Assembly: GCF_019131995.1 (NCBI RefSeq) | Contig: NZ_JAHONA010000027.1 | Coordinates: 1 to 30,494, forward strand | Source: Collinsella aerofaciens | GTDB lineage: Bacteria; Actinomycetota; Coriobacteriia; Coriobacteriales; Coriobacteriaceae | Reading direction: 5' to 3' | DNA: 30,494 nucleotides | Part shown: piece after piece, positions 5,394 to 13,373 of the stretch | How the letters are laid out: every line of letters begins with the position of its first letter | Position numbering within the stretch: position 1 is the first letter of the stretch | The notes under the pieces: generated by a model | Seen by the model: the letters and a program-made list of their open reading frames with translations, nothing else | Told to the model about the DNA's origin: nothing | Database searches by the model: none | Made by a program: the position numbers and the translations under genes

Positions 5394-8171
5394 CTAACCG
5401 CGGTGACGAGCGCGGCTGTAGGGCGTATCCACCATGGGCAGATCCGGACGCAGCTTACCGTCAAACGCGCGGTAGGCGTTCTGCACGGCGGGCGCCGTGG
5501 GGATCGTTGCGATCTCACCGATGCCCTTGCCGCCGTATGCCACGGGCAGCAGCTCGTCCTTCTCCACGTAGATGGCGTGGATATCCGGTATTTCGGGCGC
5601 ACGGAACAGCCCGAGCGTGCCGTACCTTGCCTGGGGTACGCAGTCCTTGAGCGGCCAGTCCTCGGTAAGTGCGTAACCCATACCCATGAGCACGCCGCCT
5701 TCGATCTGACCCTGGATGGAGATGGGGTTGACCACCTTGCCGGAATCGTGCGCGGCATAGACCTCGCTCACGCGACCGTCATCATCCAAAATGACCACAT
5801 GTGTGGCAAAGCCGTAGCAGATGTGGCTCTTGGGGTTGGGAACATCCGCACCCAGCTTGTCGGTCGGCTCCAGGTACACGTAGCCAAACTCGCATCCCTC
5901 GAGCGCCTTGATGGCTGTCGCGGGATCCTGAGGATGCATGCCCTGGCCGGCGACGAGCTCCTGCGTGTGCAGCTGATAGGCGCGACCGTCGTCGTACTCG
6001 ATCTTGACGCCGTCGCCATGCGCGCTCACCGGGGCGGTAGGCGCAGGCTTGCCGGCCTCGATGCCGACCATGGCATCGCGCAGCAGGAAGGCGGCACCGC
6101 GCACGGCCTCGCCGGTCACGACCGTCTGACGCGAGCCAGACGTGGTACCGGAGTCGGGAGCGTTCTCGGTGGAGCACTCGCCGTTGGCAATGCAGCTCAG
6201 CGGCAGACCGCAGGCCTCGGCAACGTCCTGCAAAAAGACGGTGTTGCAGCCCTGGCCGATGTCGGACGTGGCGGCATAGACCACAGCCACGCCGTCCTCG
6301 ATGCGAATCTTGCAGCGGCCGGCATCGGGCAGGCCAACGCCCACGCCGGCGTTCTTCATGGCGCAGGCGATGCCGGCGTGTCCGGGATGCGCATAGTAGG
6401 CATCCTTGACCTCGAGCAGCGTCTCCTTCAGCGCCGTGGAGCAGTCGGCAATCTGGCCGTTGGGCAAAACCTCGCCCGGCTCGATGGCGTTTCGGTAACG
6501 AATCTCCCACGGATCCAGGCCGACCTTCTCTGCCAGCAAGTCGATCAGGCTCTCGAGCGCAAACTCGGACTGGCAAACGCCAAAGCCGCGGTACGCGCCG
6601 GCGGGCGGGTTGTTGGTGTAGTAGCCAAAACCGCGAATGTCGGTGTTCTGGTACTTGTAGGGGCCGACGGCATGCGTGCAGGCGCGCTCGAGCACCGGGC
6701 CGCACAGCGACGCGTAGGCGCCGGTGTCAAAGTTGATCTCGCAGTCCAGACCGGTAAAGTTGCCCTCGGCGTCGCAACCCAGCGTAAAGGTACCGTCCAT
6801 GGCATGGCGCTTGGGATGGAAAGCGAGCGACTCGGCGCGCGTGAGCTTGCACTTCACAGGACGCTGGAACTTATATGCGGCGAGCGCGGCCAGGTGCTGG
6901 ATCGAAACGTCCTCCTTACCGCCAAAGCCGCCGCCCACGAGCATGGTCTCGACGACCACGCGCTCGGGCTCGTTGTCCCAGCCAAACATGTGGGCACACT
7001 CTTTGCGCGTGTCGTAGGCACCCTGGTCGGTCGACTGCACCTTGACGCCGTTCTTGTACGGGAAGGCAACGGCGCACTCGGGCTCCAAGAAGGCATGCTC
7101 GGTAAAGGGCGTGGTAAAGCGCTGCGTCACGGTGAACGCGCTTTCGGCCAGCGCCTTGGCGGCGTCGCCGCGCGTCACATGGCGGCTCTGGCACACGTTG
7201 TCCTTGAGCTCCACTGTGTTGCCAAAGGCAAAGAAGCTGTCATGCAGGCGCGGGGCGTCGGCGGCCCTGGCCTCGACAATGTTGCGCACAGGCTCCAGCG
7301 GCTCGTAATCGATCTTTACGAGCTTCTTGGCCTTCTCGAGCGTCGCTTCGTCCTCGGCGACCACCAACACAATGGCATCGCCCACGCAGCGGGTGATATC
7401 GCCTGCCGCAATCATGACGTCCCAGTCCTGGATAAGGTGGCCGACCTGGTTGACCGGCACGTCCTCGGCGCGCAGGATGCCCACCACGCCGGGCAGGGCC
7501 TCGGCCTTGGAGGTGTCGATGGAGAGCACGCGGGCGCGCGGATACTTGGAGCGCACGGCGCTGGCATAGGTCAGGCCCGGCTGATCGAGCTCGTCGATGT
7601 CGTCGGGGTACTTGCCCTCGCCGAGCACCTTCTTGCGCACGTCGATACGAAAGGCGCGCTTGCCCACGCCGTAGTCGTCGCCGCGCTCCAGGTCCTCGTC
7701 AATCTGCTTTTCGCCGCGGAGCACCGCTGCGGCCAGCGAGATGCCCTCGATAATCTTTTTGTAGCCGGTGCAACGGCAGACGTTACCGCGAATGGCGTAT
7801 TTGATCTGCTCCTCGGTGGGCTCGGGGTCCTCGGCGATGAGCGCTGCACCCGCCATGACCATGCCGGGGATGCAAAAACCGCACTGCACGGCGCCCACGG
7901 CGCCAAAGGCGTACACAAAGGCCTCGCGCACGTCCTGGGGCAGGCCCTCGACGGTCACGATGTTGCGACCGGCGGCAAGAGCGGTGGTCAGCACGCACGC
8001 CTTGACAGCCGCACCGTCCACATGAATGGTGCAGGTACCGCAGGCGCCCTCGGAGCAGCCGTCCTTGGCGGAGTGAATGTGCAGGTCGTCGCGCAGGTAG
8101 CGCAGCAGCGGTTTGTTTTGAGTCGTCGTGCGCTCGACGCCGTTAACGGTAAAAGTGAATTCCTGTGCCAT
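5394..8171 (-). CDS. xdhD: XdhD-type molybdenum hydroxylase ([2Fe-2S] domain fused to Mo-binding domain)
   Basis: A 925-residue purine hydroxylase of the xanthine dehydrogenase family, close to the selenium-dependent XDH/XdhD group. Residues 1-150 carry two [2Fe-2S] sites: C39, C44, C47, C59 and C97, C100, C132, C134 (CRCTGYKKI). From about 165 onward is the molybdopterin-binding part, with GGFGGKED, PPAGAYRGFG and near the C-terminus GGKGIGEIAT, whose Glu corresponds to the catalytic base. It would oxidise hypoxanthine/xanthine, or work in the reverse direction on urate. No FAD-binding subunit (YgfM/XdhB) is encoded in the window, so electrons probably leave via the ferredoxin and YgfK. No in-frame TGA: any selenium would be a labile ligand at the Mo centre, as known for the family. 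It starts 12 nt after the ferredoxin stop, with GGAATCACC preceding the ATG. Last gene of the operon. Confidence 0.85.
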   Translation of the reverse strand: MAQEFTFTVNGVERTTTQNKPLLRYLRDDLHIHSAKDGCSEGACGTCTIHVDGAAVKACVLTTALAAGRNIVTVEGLPQDVREAFVYAFGAVGAVQCGFCIPGMVMAGAALIAEDPEPTEEQIKYAIRGNVCRCTGYKKIIEGISLAAAVLRGEKQIDEDLERGDDYGVGKRAFRIDVRKKVLGEGKYPDDIDELDQPGLTYASAVRSKYPRARVLSIDTSKAEALPGVVGILRAEDVPVNQVGHLIQDWDVMIAAGDITRCVGDAIVLVVAEDEATLEKAKKLVKIDYEPLEPVRNIVEARAADAPRLHDSFFAFGNTVELKDNVCQSRHVTRGDAAKALAESAFTVTQRFTTPFTEHAFLEPECAVAFPYKNGVKVQSTDQGAYDTRKECAHMFGWDNEPERVVVETMLVGGGFGGKEDVSIQHLAALAAYKFQRPVKCKLTRAESLAFHPKRHAMDGTFTLGCDAEGNFTGLDCEINFDTGAYASLCGPVLERACTHAVGPYKYQNTDIRGFGYYTNNPPAGAYRGFGVCQSEFALESLIDLLAEKVGLDPWEIRYRNAIEPGEVLPNGQIADCSTALKETLLEVKDAYYAHPGHAGIACAMKNAGVGVGLPDAGRCKIRIEDGVAVVYAATSDIGQGCNTVFLQDVAEACGLPLSCIANGECSTENAPDSGTTSGSRQTVVTGEAVRGAAFLLRDAMVGIEAGKPAPTAPVSAHGDGVKIEYDDGRAYQLHTQELVAGQGMHPQDPATAIKALEGCEFGYVYLEPTDKLGADVPNPKSHICYGFATHVVILDDDGRVSEVYAAHDSGKVVNPISIQGQIEGGVLMGMGYALTEDWPLKDCVPQARYGTLGLFRAPEIPDIHAIYVEKDELLPVAYGGKGIGEIATIPTAPAVQNAYRAFDGKLRPDLPMVDTPYSRARHRG

Positions 8172-8183
8172 GGTGATTCCCTT

Positions 8184-8663
8184 CTACACGCCGGCGGCGA
8201 TGCCGGTGCGGTCGTGGATGGCGCCATGCGGGCAGACGACGGCGCACATGCCGCACGACAGGCAGTCCACGCCGTCGATATGGGCGCAGTTGTCCTCGAT
8301 GCGGATAGCGCCGGCAGGGCACTTTTTGGCGCACATGCCGCAACCGATGCAGCTCGTGTCGCAGACCTTGCGCGCAATGGCGCCCTTATCGGTGTTGTTG
8401 CAGCGCACCAGAATGTTCTGGTAGCCGGGGACGAAGGCAATCACGCGCTGCGGGCACGCCATGCCGCACAGGCCGCAGCCCGTGCACTTGGAGCGATCCA
8501 CGCGGGCGATGCCATCGACCAGCGAAATGGCGCCGTGGGGGCAGGCCGTGACACAGGCGCCACAGCCAATGCAGCCTTCGCTGCAGCGGGCGTCGCCGCC
8601 TGCGGAGGCGCAACCGCTTCCGCAGGCAACGTAGGCCACGTTATGTTGAATGGATTTGGCCAT
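8184..8663 (-). CDS. Poly-[4Fe-4S] ferredoxin-like electron carrier
   Basis: A 159-residue cytoplasmic iron-sulfur protein with four CxxCxxCxxxCP motifs: CIGCGACVTACP, CTGCGLCGMACP, CIGCGMCAKKCP and CLSCGMCAVVCP. It can therefore bind up to four [4Fe-4S] clusters, arranged as two bicluster ferredoxin units. A Cys-rich N-terminus (CGSGCASAGGDARC) resembles the region before the clusters in RnfB-like proteins. It lies 11 nt after ygfK and 12 nt before xdhD, so it is almost surely co-translated with both and is the natural electron link between the molybdenum hydroxylase and the flavoprotein. The E. coli counterpart cluster also carries a ferredoxin-type gene (ygfS), but I do not claim strict orthology. 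Confidence 0.8.
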   Translation of the reverse strand: MAKSIQHNVAYVACGSGCASAGGDARCSEGCIGCGACVTACPHGAISLVDGIARVDRSKCTGCGLCGMACPQRVIAFVPGYQNILVRCNNTDKGAIARKVCDTSCIGCGMCAKKCPAGAIRIEDNCAHIDGVDCLSCGMCAVVCPHGAIHDRTGIAAGV

Positions 8664-8674
8664 AAGAGACTCGC

Positions 8675-11674
8675 CTATTTCTTAAGAAGGTACGAATAGT
8701 TGTCGCGCACGGCCCTGATGGTCAGGCGGACGGCCTCGGGAAGACCGGTGTTGACGGCATCGACCGAGACGGTGCGGACCGTGCCGGCGACGCGGACCTT
8801 AAAGTGGTCCTCGTCCACAGCCAGGAAGCCCTCGTTCTCGGAGTTCTCCATGTCCTGCTCGCTCCAGAACAGGGTGAGCTTGTCCTTGTAGGGACGACCC
8901 TCCTGGTAGGGGCAGAACACGGCGCAGTTGCCGCACTCGTTGCACATGCCGTCGACATGGACGACCTGATGCTTGGCCAGGCCCGGCACCTTAATTGCCA
9001 CGTTGGCACGGTTGGGGCACACATCGCAGCAGACCTCGCACACCGAGCCGCAGCCCAGGCAGCGAGTCTTGGTGCAGTTGCGCTTGTCGCGGCACAGCGA
9101 CCCCTTGCGCTCGTAGCAAGTGTCCTCGCGACCGGTCTGAGCATTCTGGTCGGCGTACTTGTTAAAGTCCACGCCGGCGATGGCACGGGCGACCTCGGCG
9201 GCGTCGGCAATAGCCTCGACCACGGTGGCAGGACCGCGGCGGCAGTCGCCCGCAGCCCAGACGCCCTCGACGCCGGTGGAGGTGGCGGCAAGGCGACCGC
9301 GACGGTCGTGCTCGACGCCCGCGGCATCGTACAGGCTGGCATCGATGCCCTCGCCCACGGCGCAGATCACCGTGGTGGCGGAAAGCTCGACGGTCTCGCC
9401 CGTGGCGACGGGGCTGCGACGGCCGCTTGCATCCGGCTCGCCAAGCTCCATGACGTCGCAGGTCAGCACGGCACCGTTGAGCGCCTTGGGCGCCAGCAGC
9501 TCGCAGAACTCAACGCCGTCGGCAAGAGCAAGATCAAGCTCTTCCTCGTCAGCGGGCATCTGCTTCTTGGTGCGGCGATACACCAGGCGCACGTTCTTCA
9601 CGCCAGCCAGACGCTTGGCCACGCGGGCCGCGTCCATGGCGGTGTTACCGGCGCCAATGACCACGACGTCCTCGCCCAGCTCGAGTTTCTCGCCCTTCTT
9701 GGCGGCCTCGAGGAACTCCAGCACGTCGAGCTCGGCACCCTCGCCCAGGCCCGCAGAGCCGGGCATCCAGGCACCGGTGGCCACGACCACGTCGGTAAAG
9801 CCTTGGGCCTTGAGCTCGTCAATGGAATCAACGCGAGCGTTGAGCTGCACCTTGGCGCCAAAGGCCAGGCAGAGCTCTGCGTCGTGGGAGATATCGTCGC
9901 TGGCGATACGGAACTCGGGGATCACGTGACGGACCACGCCGCCGAGAGAGTCGCGGGCCTCGAAGATGGTGACGGGCACGCCGGCACGCGTCAGGAAGAA
10001 CGCCGTCGCCAGGCCGGCCGGGCCGCCGCCGATAACGGCAACGTTGCGCTCGCCGTCGTTTGCGATGGCCTGGGCGCGCAGCTTGGGCAGCACGGCGGTC
10101 ATGGCCTCGCGGGCGGCCTTGAGCTTGCTGGCGCGAATCTGGGCGCCCTCGGGCTCGTAGAACGCACGCTCGCAGGCACGGCCGCAGGGATGCGGGCAGA
10201 TGGTGCCGGTAATGAACGGCAGGGCGTTGCGCTCGATGATAATGTTGAGCGCGTCCTCGTAGCGACCCTCGTCAACAGCCGCCAGGTAGGCGGGAATATC
10301 CTGCTGGATGGGGCAGCTCGTGCGGCACGGCGTGGTAAAGCAGTCGGAAAGCGGGCTCTTACCGGCGACCTTGCGATCGGGCAGCGGGCGCAGCGGCTTC
10401 TTATAGAGCGGGTTGGTAAGCGAATCGACCTGGATCGCGGTCACGGCGTCGAGAGAGACACCCTCAAACGGCTTGCCGTCCAGATCGGTAAACTCGCCGG
10501 CCATCTGGCTAAAGCGCTCGTAGCCACCAGGCTTGAGCACGTCGGTCGCCAGGGTGACGGGCCAAATGCCGGCATCGTACAGGGCGCGGATGTTGTAGAC
10601 CGTAGCACCGCCGGAGTAGCTGATGCGCAGCTTGCCATCGAACTGCTCGGTAATGCGGCGGGCGGCCTCGATGGTCAGCGAGAACAGCGAACGGCCCGAC
10701 ATGTACATCTCGGTGGAGGGCAGCTCGTTCCTCGTCACATCGACGGGGAAGGTGTTGGTGAGCTTGACGCCAAACTCCAAACCGCGCTCGGCGCACAGGG
10801 CAATCAGGCGCTCGAACATGGGCACGGCATCGGCCCACTGCAGGTCCTCGCGGAAGTGCGTGTCATCGAAGACGATGTAGTCAAAGCCCAGCTCGTTGAG
10901 GCGCTGGCGGGCAAACTCATAGCCCAGCAGCGTGGGGTTGCACTTGATGTAGGTGTTGAGGCCCTTCTCGGTGATGAGGTAGGTCGCGATGCGCTCGATC
11001 TCGGCGGGCGGGCAGCCGTGCAGCGTGGACTCGGTAATGGAGTTGGAGACGCGCGCCGGGATGGACTCGACAAACGCAGCATCGACATGCTCAAACTTGT
11101 CCAGGTTAGCGAGCGCCCACGTGCGGCACTCGTTCCAAACCTCGGAGCCGCTGGCGTCCTTCATGCCCTCAATGTACGCATCGACCTTGGGGCTCTTAAT
11201 GCCCTCCAGGTCATAGCCCACCGACATGTTGAAGACAAAGCCGTCCGGGCTGCCCAGACCGTACTCGCGAGCGATCAGGTGGCAGGCAAACCATGCCTTC
11301 ACGTACTCGGCAAAGGCCTGCGGAACCTCGAGCTCGGTCGACCACTCGCAGTTGTAGCACTCGTCCTGCGCCACAATGCAGGGCTTGTTAACGCACTTGG
11401 AGAGCTCCTCGCCGTCCATAACCTGAACGGTCTTAAGCTCAAAGAAGCGGGAACCGGCCACATAAGAGGCCACGATGTTCTGGGCAAGCTGCGTGTTGGG
11501 ACCGGCGGCCGGGCCAAACGGAGTCTCGATGCGCTCGTCAAAAATGGGAAGCGCACCCTCCTGGTTGGTCGTGACCATCTTGCGCACGCCAAAGACGGCG
11601 CCCTGAGTCTTGTGCTCCTCGATGATCCAGTTCATCAGCTGCGAAAACGGGATCGGCCTCATGATGTCGCTCAT
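8675..11674 (-). CDS. ygfK: YgfK-type flavo-iron-sulfur oxidoreductase
   Basis: A 999-residue protein matching the YgfK family (annotated as putative selenate reductase subunit, in practice linked to purine catabolism). N-terminal region (1-430) resembles a dihydroorotate-dehydrogenase-like barrel (GAVFGV..., KCNPTLLGYEF, YSGGATVYNIRALYDAG). The middle is GltD-like: Cys at 445, 450, 454 and 493, 497, 501 for clusters, then the FAD-binding GGGPAGL at about 549-555 and a second nucleotide site VIGAGNTAMDAA. The C-terminus has two further Cys groups (CLGCGSVCEVCCDVCP and CNECGNCAVFCPY). It likely carries electrons between NAD(P)H and the ferredoxin/XdhD. Start: the ATG giving MSDIMRPIPF, preceded by GAGGAG; the open frame extends 41 codons further upstream, but there Arg-rich and without a ribosome site. 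A 14-bp hairpin lies upstream. Confidence 0.87.
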   Translation of the reverse strand: MSDIMRPIPFSQLMNWIIEEHKTQGAVFGVRKMVTTNQEGALPIFDERIETPFGPAAGPNTQLAQNIVASYVAGSRFFELKTVQVMDGEELSKCVNKPCIVAQDECYNCEWSTELEVPQAFAEYVKAWFACHLIAREYGLGSPDGFVFNMSVGYDLEGIKSPKVDAYIEGMKDASGSEVWNECRTWALANLDKFEHVDAAFVESIPARVSNSITESTLHGCPPAEIERIATYLITEKGLNTYIKCNPTLLGYEFARQRLNELGFDYIVFDDTHFREDLQWADAVPMFERLIALCAERGLEFGVKLTNTFPVDVTRNELPSTEMYMSGRSLFSLTIEAARRITEQFDGKLRISYSGGATVYNIRALYDAGIWPVTLATDVLKPGGYERFSQMAGEFTDLDGKPFEGVSLDAVTAIQVDSLTNPLYKKPLRPLPDRKVAGKSPLSDCFTTPCRTSCPIQQDIPAYLAAVDEGRYEDALNIIIERNALPFITGTICPHPCGRACERAFYEPEGAQIRASKLKAAREAMTAVLPKLRAQAIANDGERNVAVIGGGPAGLATAFFLTRAGVPVTIFEARDSLGGVVRHVIPEFRIASDDISHDAELCLAFGAKVQLNARVDSIDELKAQGFTDVVVATGAWMPGSAGLGEGAELDVLEFLEAAKKGEKLELGEDVVVIGAGNTAMDAARVAKRLAGVKNVRLVYRRTKKQMPADEEELDLALADGVEFCELLAPKALNGAVLTCDVMELGEPDASGRRSPVATGETVELSATTVICAVGEGIDASLYDAAGVEHDRRGRLAATSTGVEGVWAAGDCRRGPATVVEAIADAAEVARAIAGVDFNKYADQNAQTGREDTCYERKGSLCRDKRNCTKTRCLGCGSVCEVCCDVCPNRANVAIKVPGLAKHQVVHVDGMCNECGNCAVFCPYQEGRPYKDKLTLFWSEQDMENSENEGFLAVDEDHFKVRVAGTVRTVSVDAVNTGLPEAVRLTIRAVRDNYSYLLKK

Positions 11675-11772
11675 AATGAGCTCCTCTCTGTAACGCCCGG
11701 CGAGACCGCGCGGCGGGCGCAAATACGGTGTAGCGCTAGCACAGCGCCGGCGACCCCGCGGAGGCCGCCTAT

Positions 11773-11808
11773 ACGCGCGTCGGATGCGGCGAAACATCCG
11801 ACGCGCGT
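11773..11808 (-). promoter_or_regulatory. Strong intercistronic hairpin, ssnA-ygfK
   Basis: Perfect 14-bp GC-rich stem (ACGCGCGTCGGATG and its complement) with an 8-nt loop, in the 148-nt gap between ssnA and ygfK. There is no T-run on either strand, so it is unlikely to be a full terminator; mRNA processing or stability control between two operon segments is more likely (inference). Confidence 0.55.
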
Positions 11809-11822
11809 GAATCTACTTGTAA

Positions 11823-13178
11823 TTAGTAGGCGCGATCGTTGAGCGTGCTCCAGAGCTTCTTGGACTCAGCCATGGTCCACGCGTTGATCTTGTCCTCATC
11901 AATCCCAACGAACTCGCGATCCTTGTACAGGACGCGGCCGTTGATGATGGTGGTGCGGCAGTTTTTGCCCATCATGCCAAAGAGCATGTGGCCGTCGATG
12001 TTCTCCTCGCTCAGCGGCGTAAAGGGCTTGTAGTCCATGACGATGACGTCGGCGGCAGCGCCGGCCTCGAGCACACCGAGCTTGCGATCGAAGTACTTGC
12101 TCGCCATCTTGGCGTTGTTCTCGAACAGCATGGTCATGGCCTCGCACCAGCCCACGTTGGGCATGGCGGCGTTGTGGCGCTGAATGATCAGGAAGACCTT
12201 AAGGCTCTCGAGCATATCGTGGGTGTAGGCATCGGTGCCCATGCACACGGGAATACCGCGGCGGAAGAACTCGAGCACGGGGGCGCAGCCCACGGCGTTG
12301 CCCATATTGGATTCGGGGTTGTTGACGAGCCAGGTGCTGGACTCCTTGACGATATCCATCTCGGCAGGCGTCACGTGGATGCAGTGGCCCAGCATGGTGT
12401 CGGGACCCAGCAGGTTGTGCTGCAGCAGGCGCTCGACGGGGCTGATGCCGCCGCGGTTGAGGCGGGAATCCCACACGTCGTTCATGCCCTCGCACACATG
12501 GATGTGGAAGCCGGTCAGGCCGTTGTTGGCCTCGGCCATCTTATCCATGGTCTCGTCCGAAAGCGTAAAGGTGGCATGTCCGCCAAACATGGCGGCGATC
12601 ATATGGTTGTCGTTATCGCGACGCTCCTTGGCGGCCCACTGGGCAAATTCGGCGTTCTCGGCAATGGCCTGGTTGCATTTTTCCTGGCCGCGGCGATCGG
12701 AGACCTCGTAGCACAGGCACGAACGCATGCCCAGCTCCTGAGCTGCATCCTTAATGGTAAAGAGGCTTCCCGGGATCTCGCAGAAGCTCGCGTGGTGGTC
12801 GAAGATCGTGGTGACACCATCGCGAATGGAGTCCAGAATCGTGGCATAGGCGCTTGCCTTGGTGCCGTCGAGCGTCAGATTGTCGTCGATCTTCCACCAC
12901 TGCTGCTCAAGATTCTCCAGGAAGTTGGTGGGGTTGCAGCCCTTAATGGCAAGGCCGCGGGCCAGACCCGAGTAGATGTGGGTGTGGCAGTTGATGAGTC
13001 CGGGCATGATGAGGTTGCCCTGGGCATCGACGTACTCGGCATCCGGGTACTTGGCCTTGAGCTCGCACTCGGGACCTACTTCGACGATCGTATCTCCGTC
13101 AATGGCGACCGCACCGTTTGGAATGAACGGGGCCTGAGCATTGCGGGTAAAGACGGAACCGTTAGCGACCAGAAGCAT
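11823..13178 (-). CDS. ssnA: SsnA, amidohydrolase-family purine deaminase-like protein
   Basis: A 451-residue amidohydrolase of the SsnA family, found with ygfK and xdhD in purine-degrading gut bacteria and related to guanine deaminase/chlorohydrolase enzymes. Seen: the metal-binding motif NCHTHIYSG (H65, H67), a later HHASFCEI segment, GFHIHVCEG (metal-binding His), GHCIHV and the GTDAYTHD motif near residue 315 with the catalytic Asp. All ligands expected for a mononuclear metal-dependent deaminase look present. The exact substrate of SsnA is not settled, so the deaminase role is an inference from fold and context. Start: ATG giving MLLVANGS, 7 nt after AAGGGAG; an in-frame ATG six codons upstream lacks a ribosome site. 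Cytoplasmic. Confidence 0.87.
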   Translation of the reverse strand: MLLVANGSVFTRNAQAPFIPNGAVAIDGDTIVEVGPECELKAKYPDAEYVDAQGNLIMPGLINCHTHIYSGLARGLAIKGCNPTNFLENLEQQWWKIDDNLTLDGTKASAYATILDSIRDGVTTIFDHHASFCEIPGSLFTIKDAAQELGMRSCLCYEVSDRRGQEKCNQAIAENAEFAQWAAKERRDNDNHMIAAMFGGHATFTLSDETMDKMAEANNGLTGFHIHVCEGMNDVWDSRLNRGGISPVERLLQHNLLGPDTMLGHCIHVTPAEMDIVKESSTWLVNNPESNMGNAVGCAPVLEFFRRGIPVCMGTDAYTHDMLESLKVFLIIQRHNAAMPNVGWCEAMTMLFENNAKMASKYFDRKLGVLEAGAAADVIVMDYKPFTPLSEENIDGHMLFGMMGKNCRTTIINGRVLYKDREFVGIDEDKINAWTMAESKKLWSTLNDRAY

Positions 13179-13325
13179 AAATGCTCCCTTCAACATCAGG
13201 GGCGGGGTTTGACACCTCTGACATGGCGGAGTGCGAAGCGCCGGCCTACACCGGAAACGGGCCCTCTCCCGTCAACGCTTCACCAAAGGGACAAACCCTT
13301 TGAAGTGCGGCTTGGCGCCGCATGA

Positions 13326-13357
13326 CGTCGGCGGACGAGGCGATGCGCCCGCCGACG
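13326..13357 (-). promoter_or_regulatory. Hairpin between permease and ssnA genes
   Basis: A 9-bp stem (CGTCGGCGG/CCGCCGACG) with a 14-nt loop lies 16 nt after the permease stop codon in the 195-nt gap before ssnA. A weaker CAAAGGG/CCCTTTG hairpin lies at about 13284-13302. No T-run is present. It may cause differential expression of the membrane protein and the enzymes. Confidence 0.45.
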
Positions 13358-13373
13358 AATAGCACCGAATTGG

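Noticed and set aside
5394..8171. Selenocysteine codon in the Se-dependent XDH-like gene
   Set aside because: No in-frame TGA before the stop; selenium in this family is a labile cofactor, not selenocysteine.
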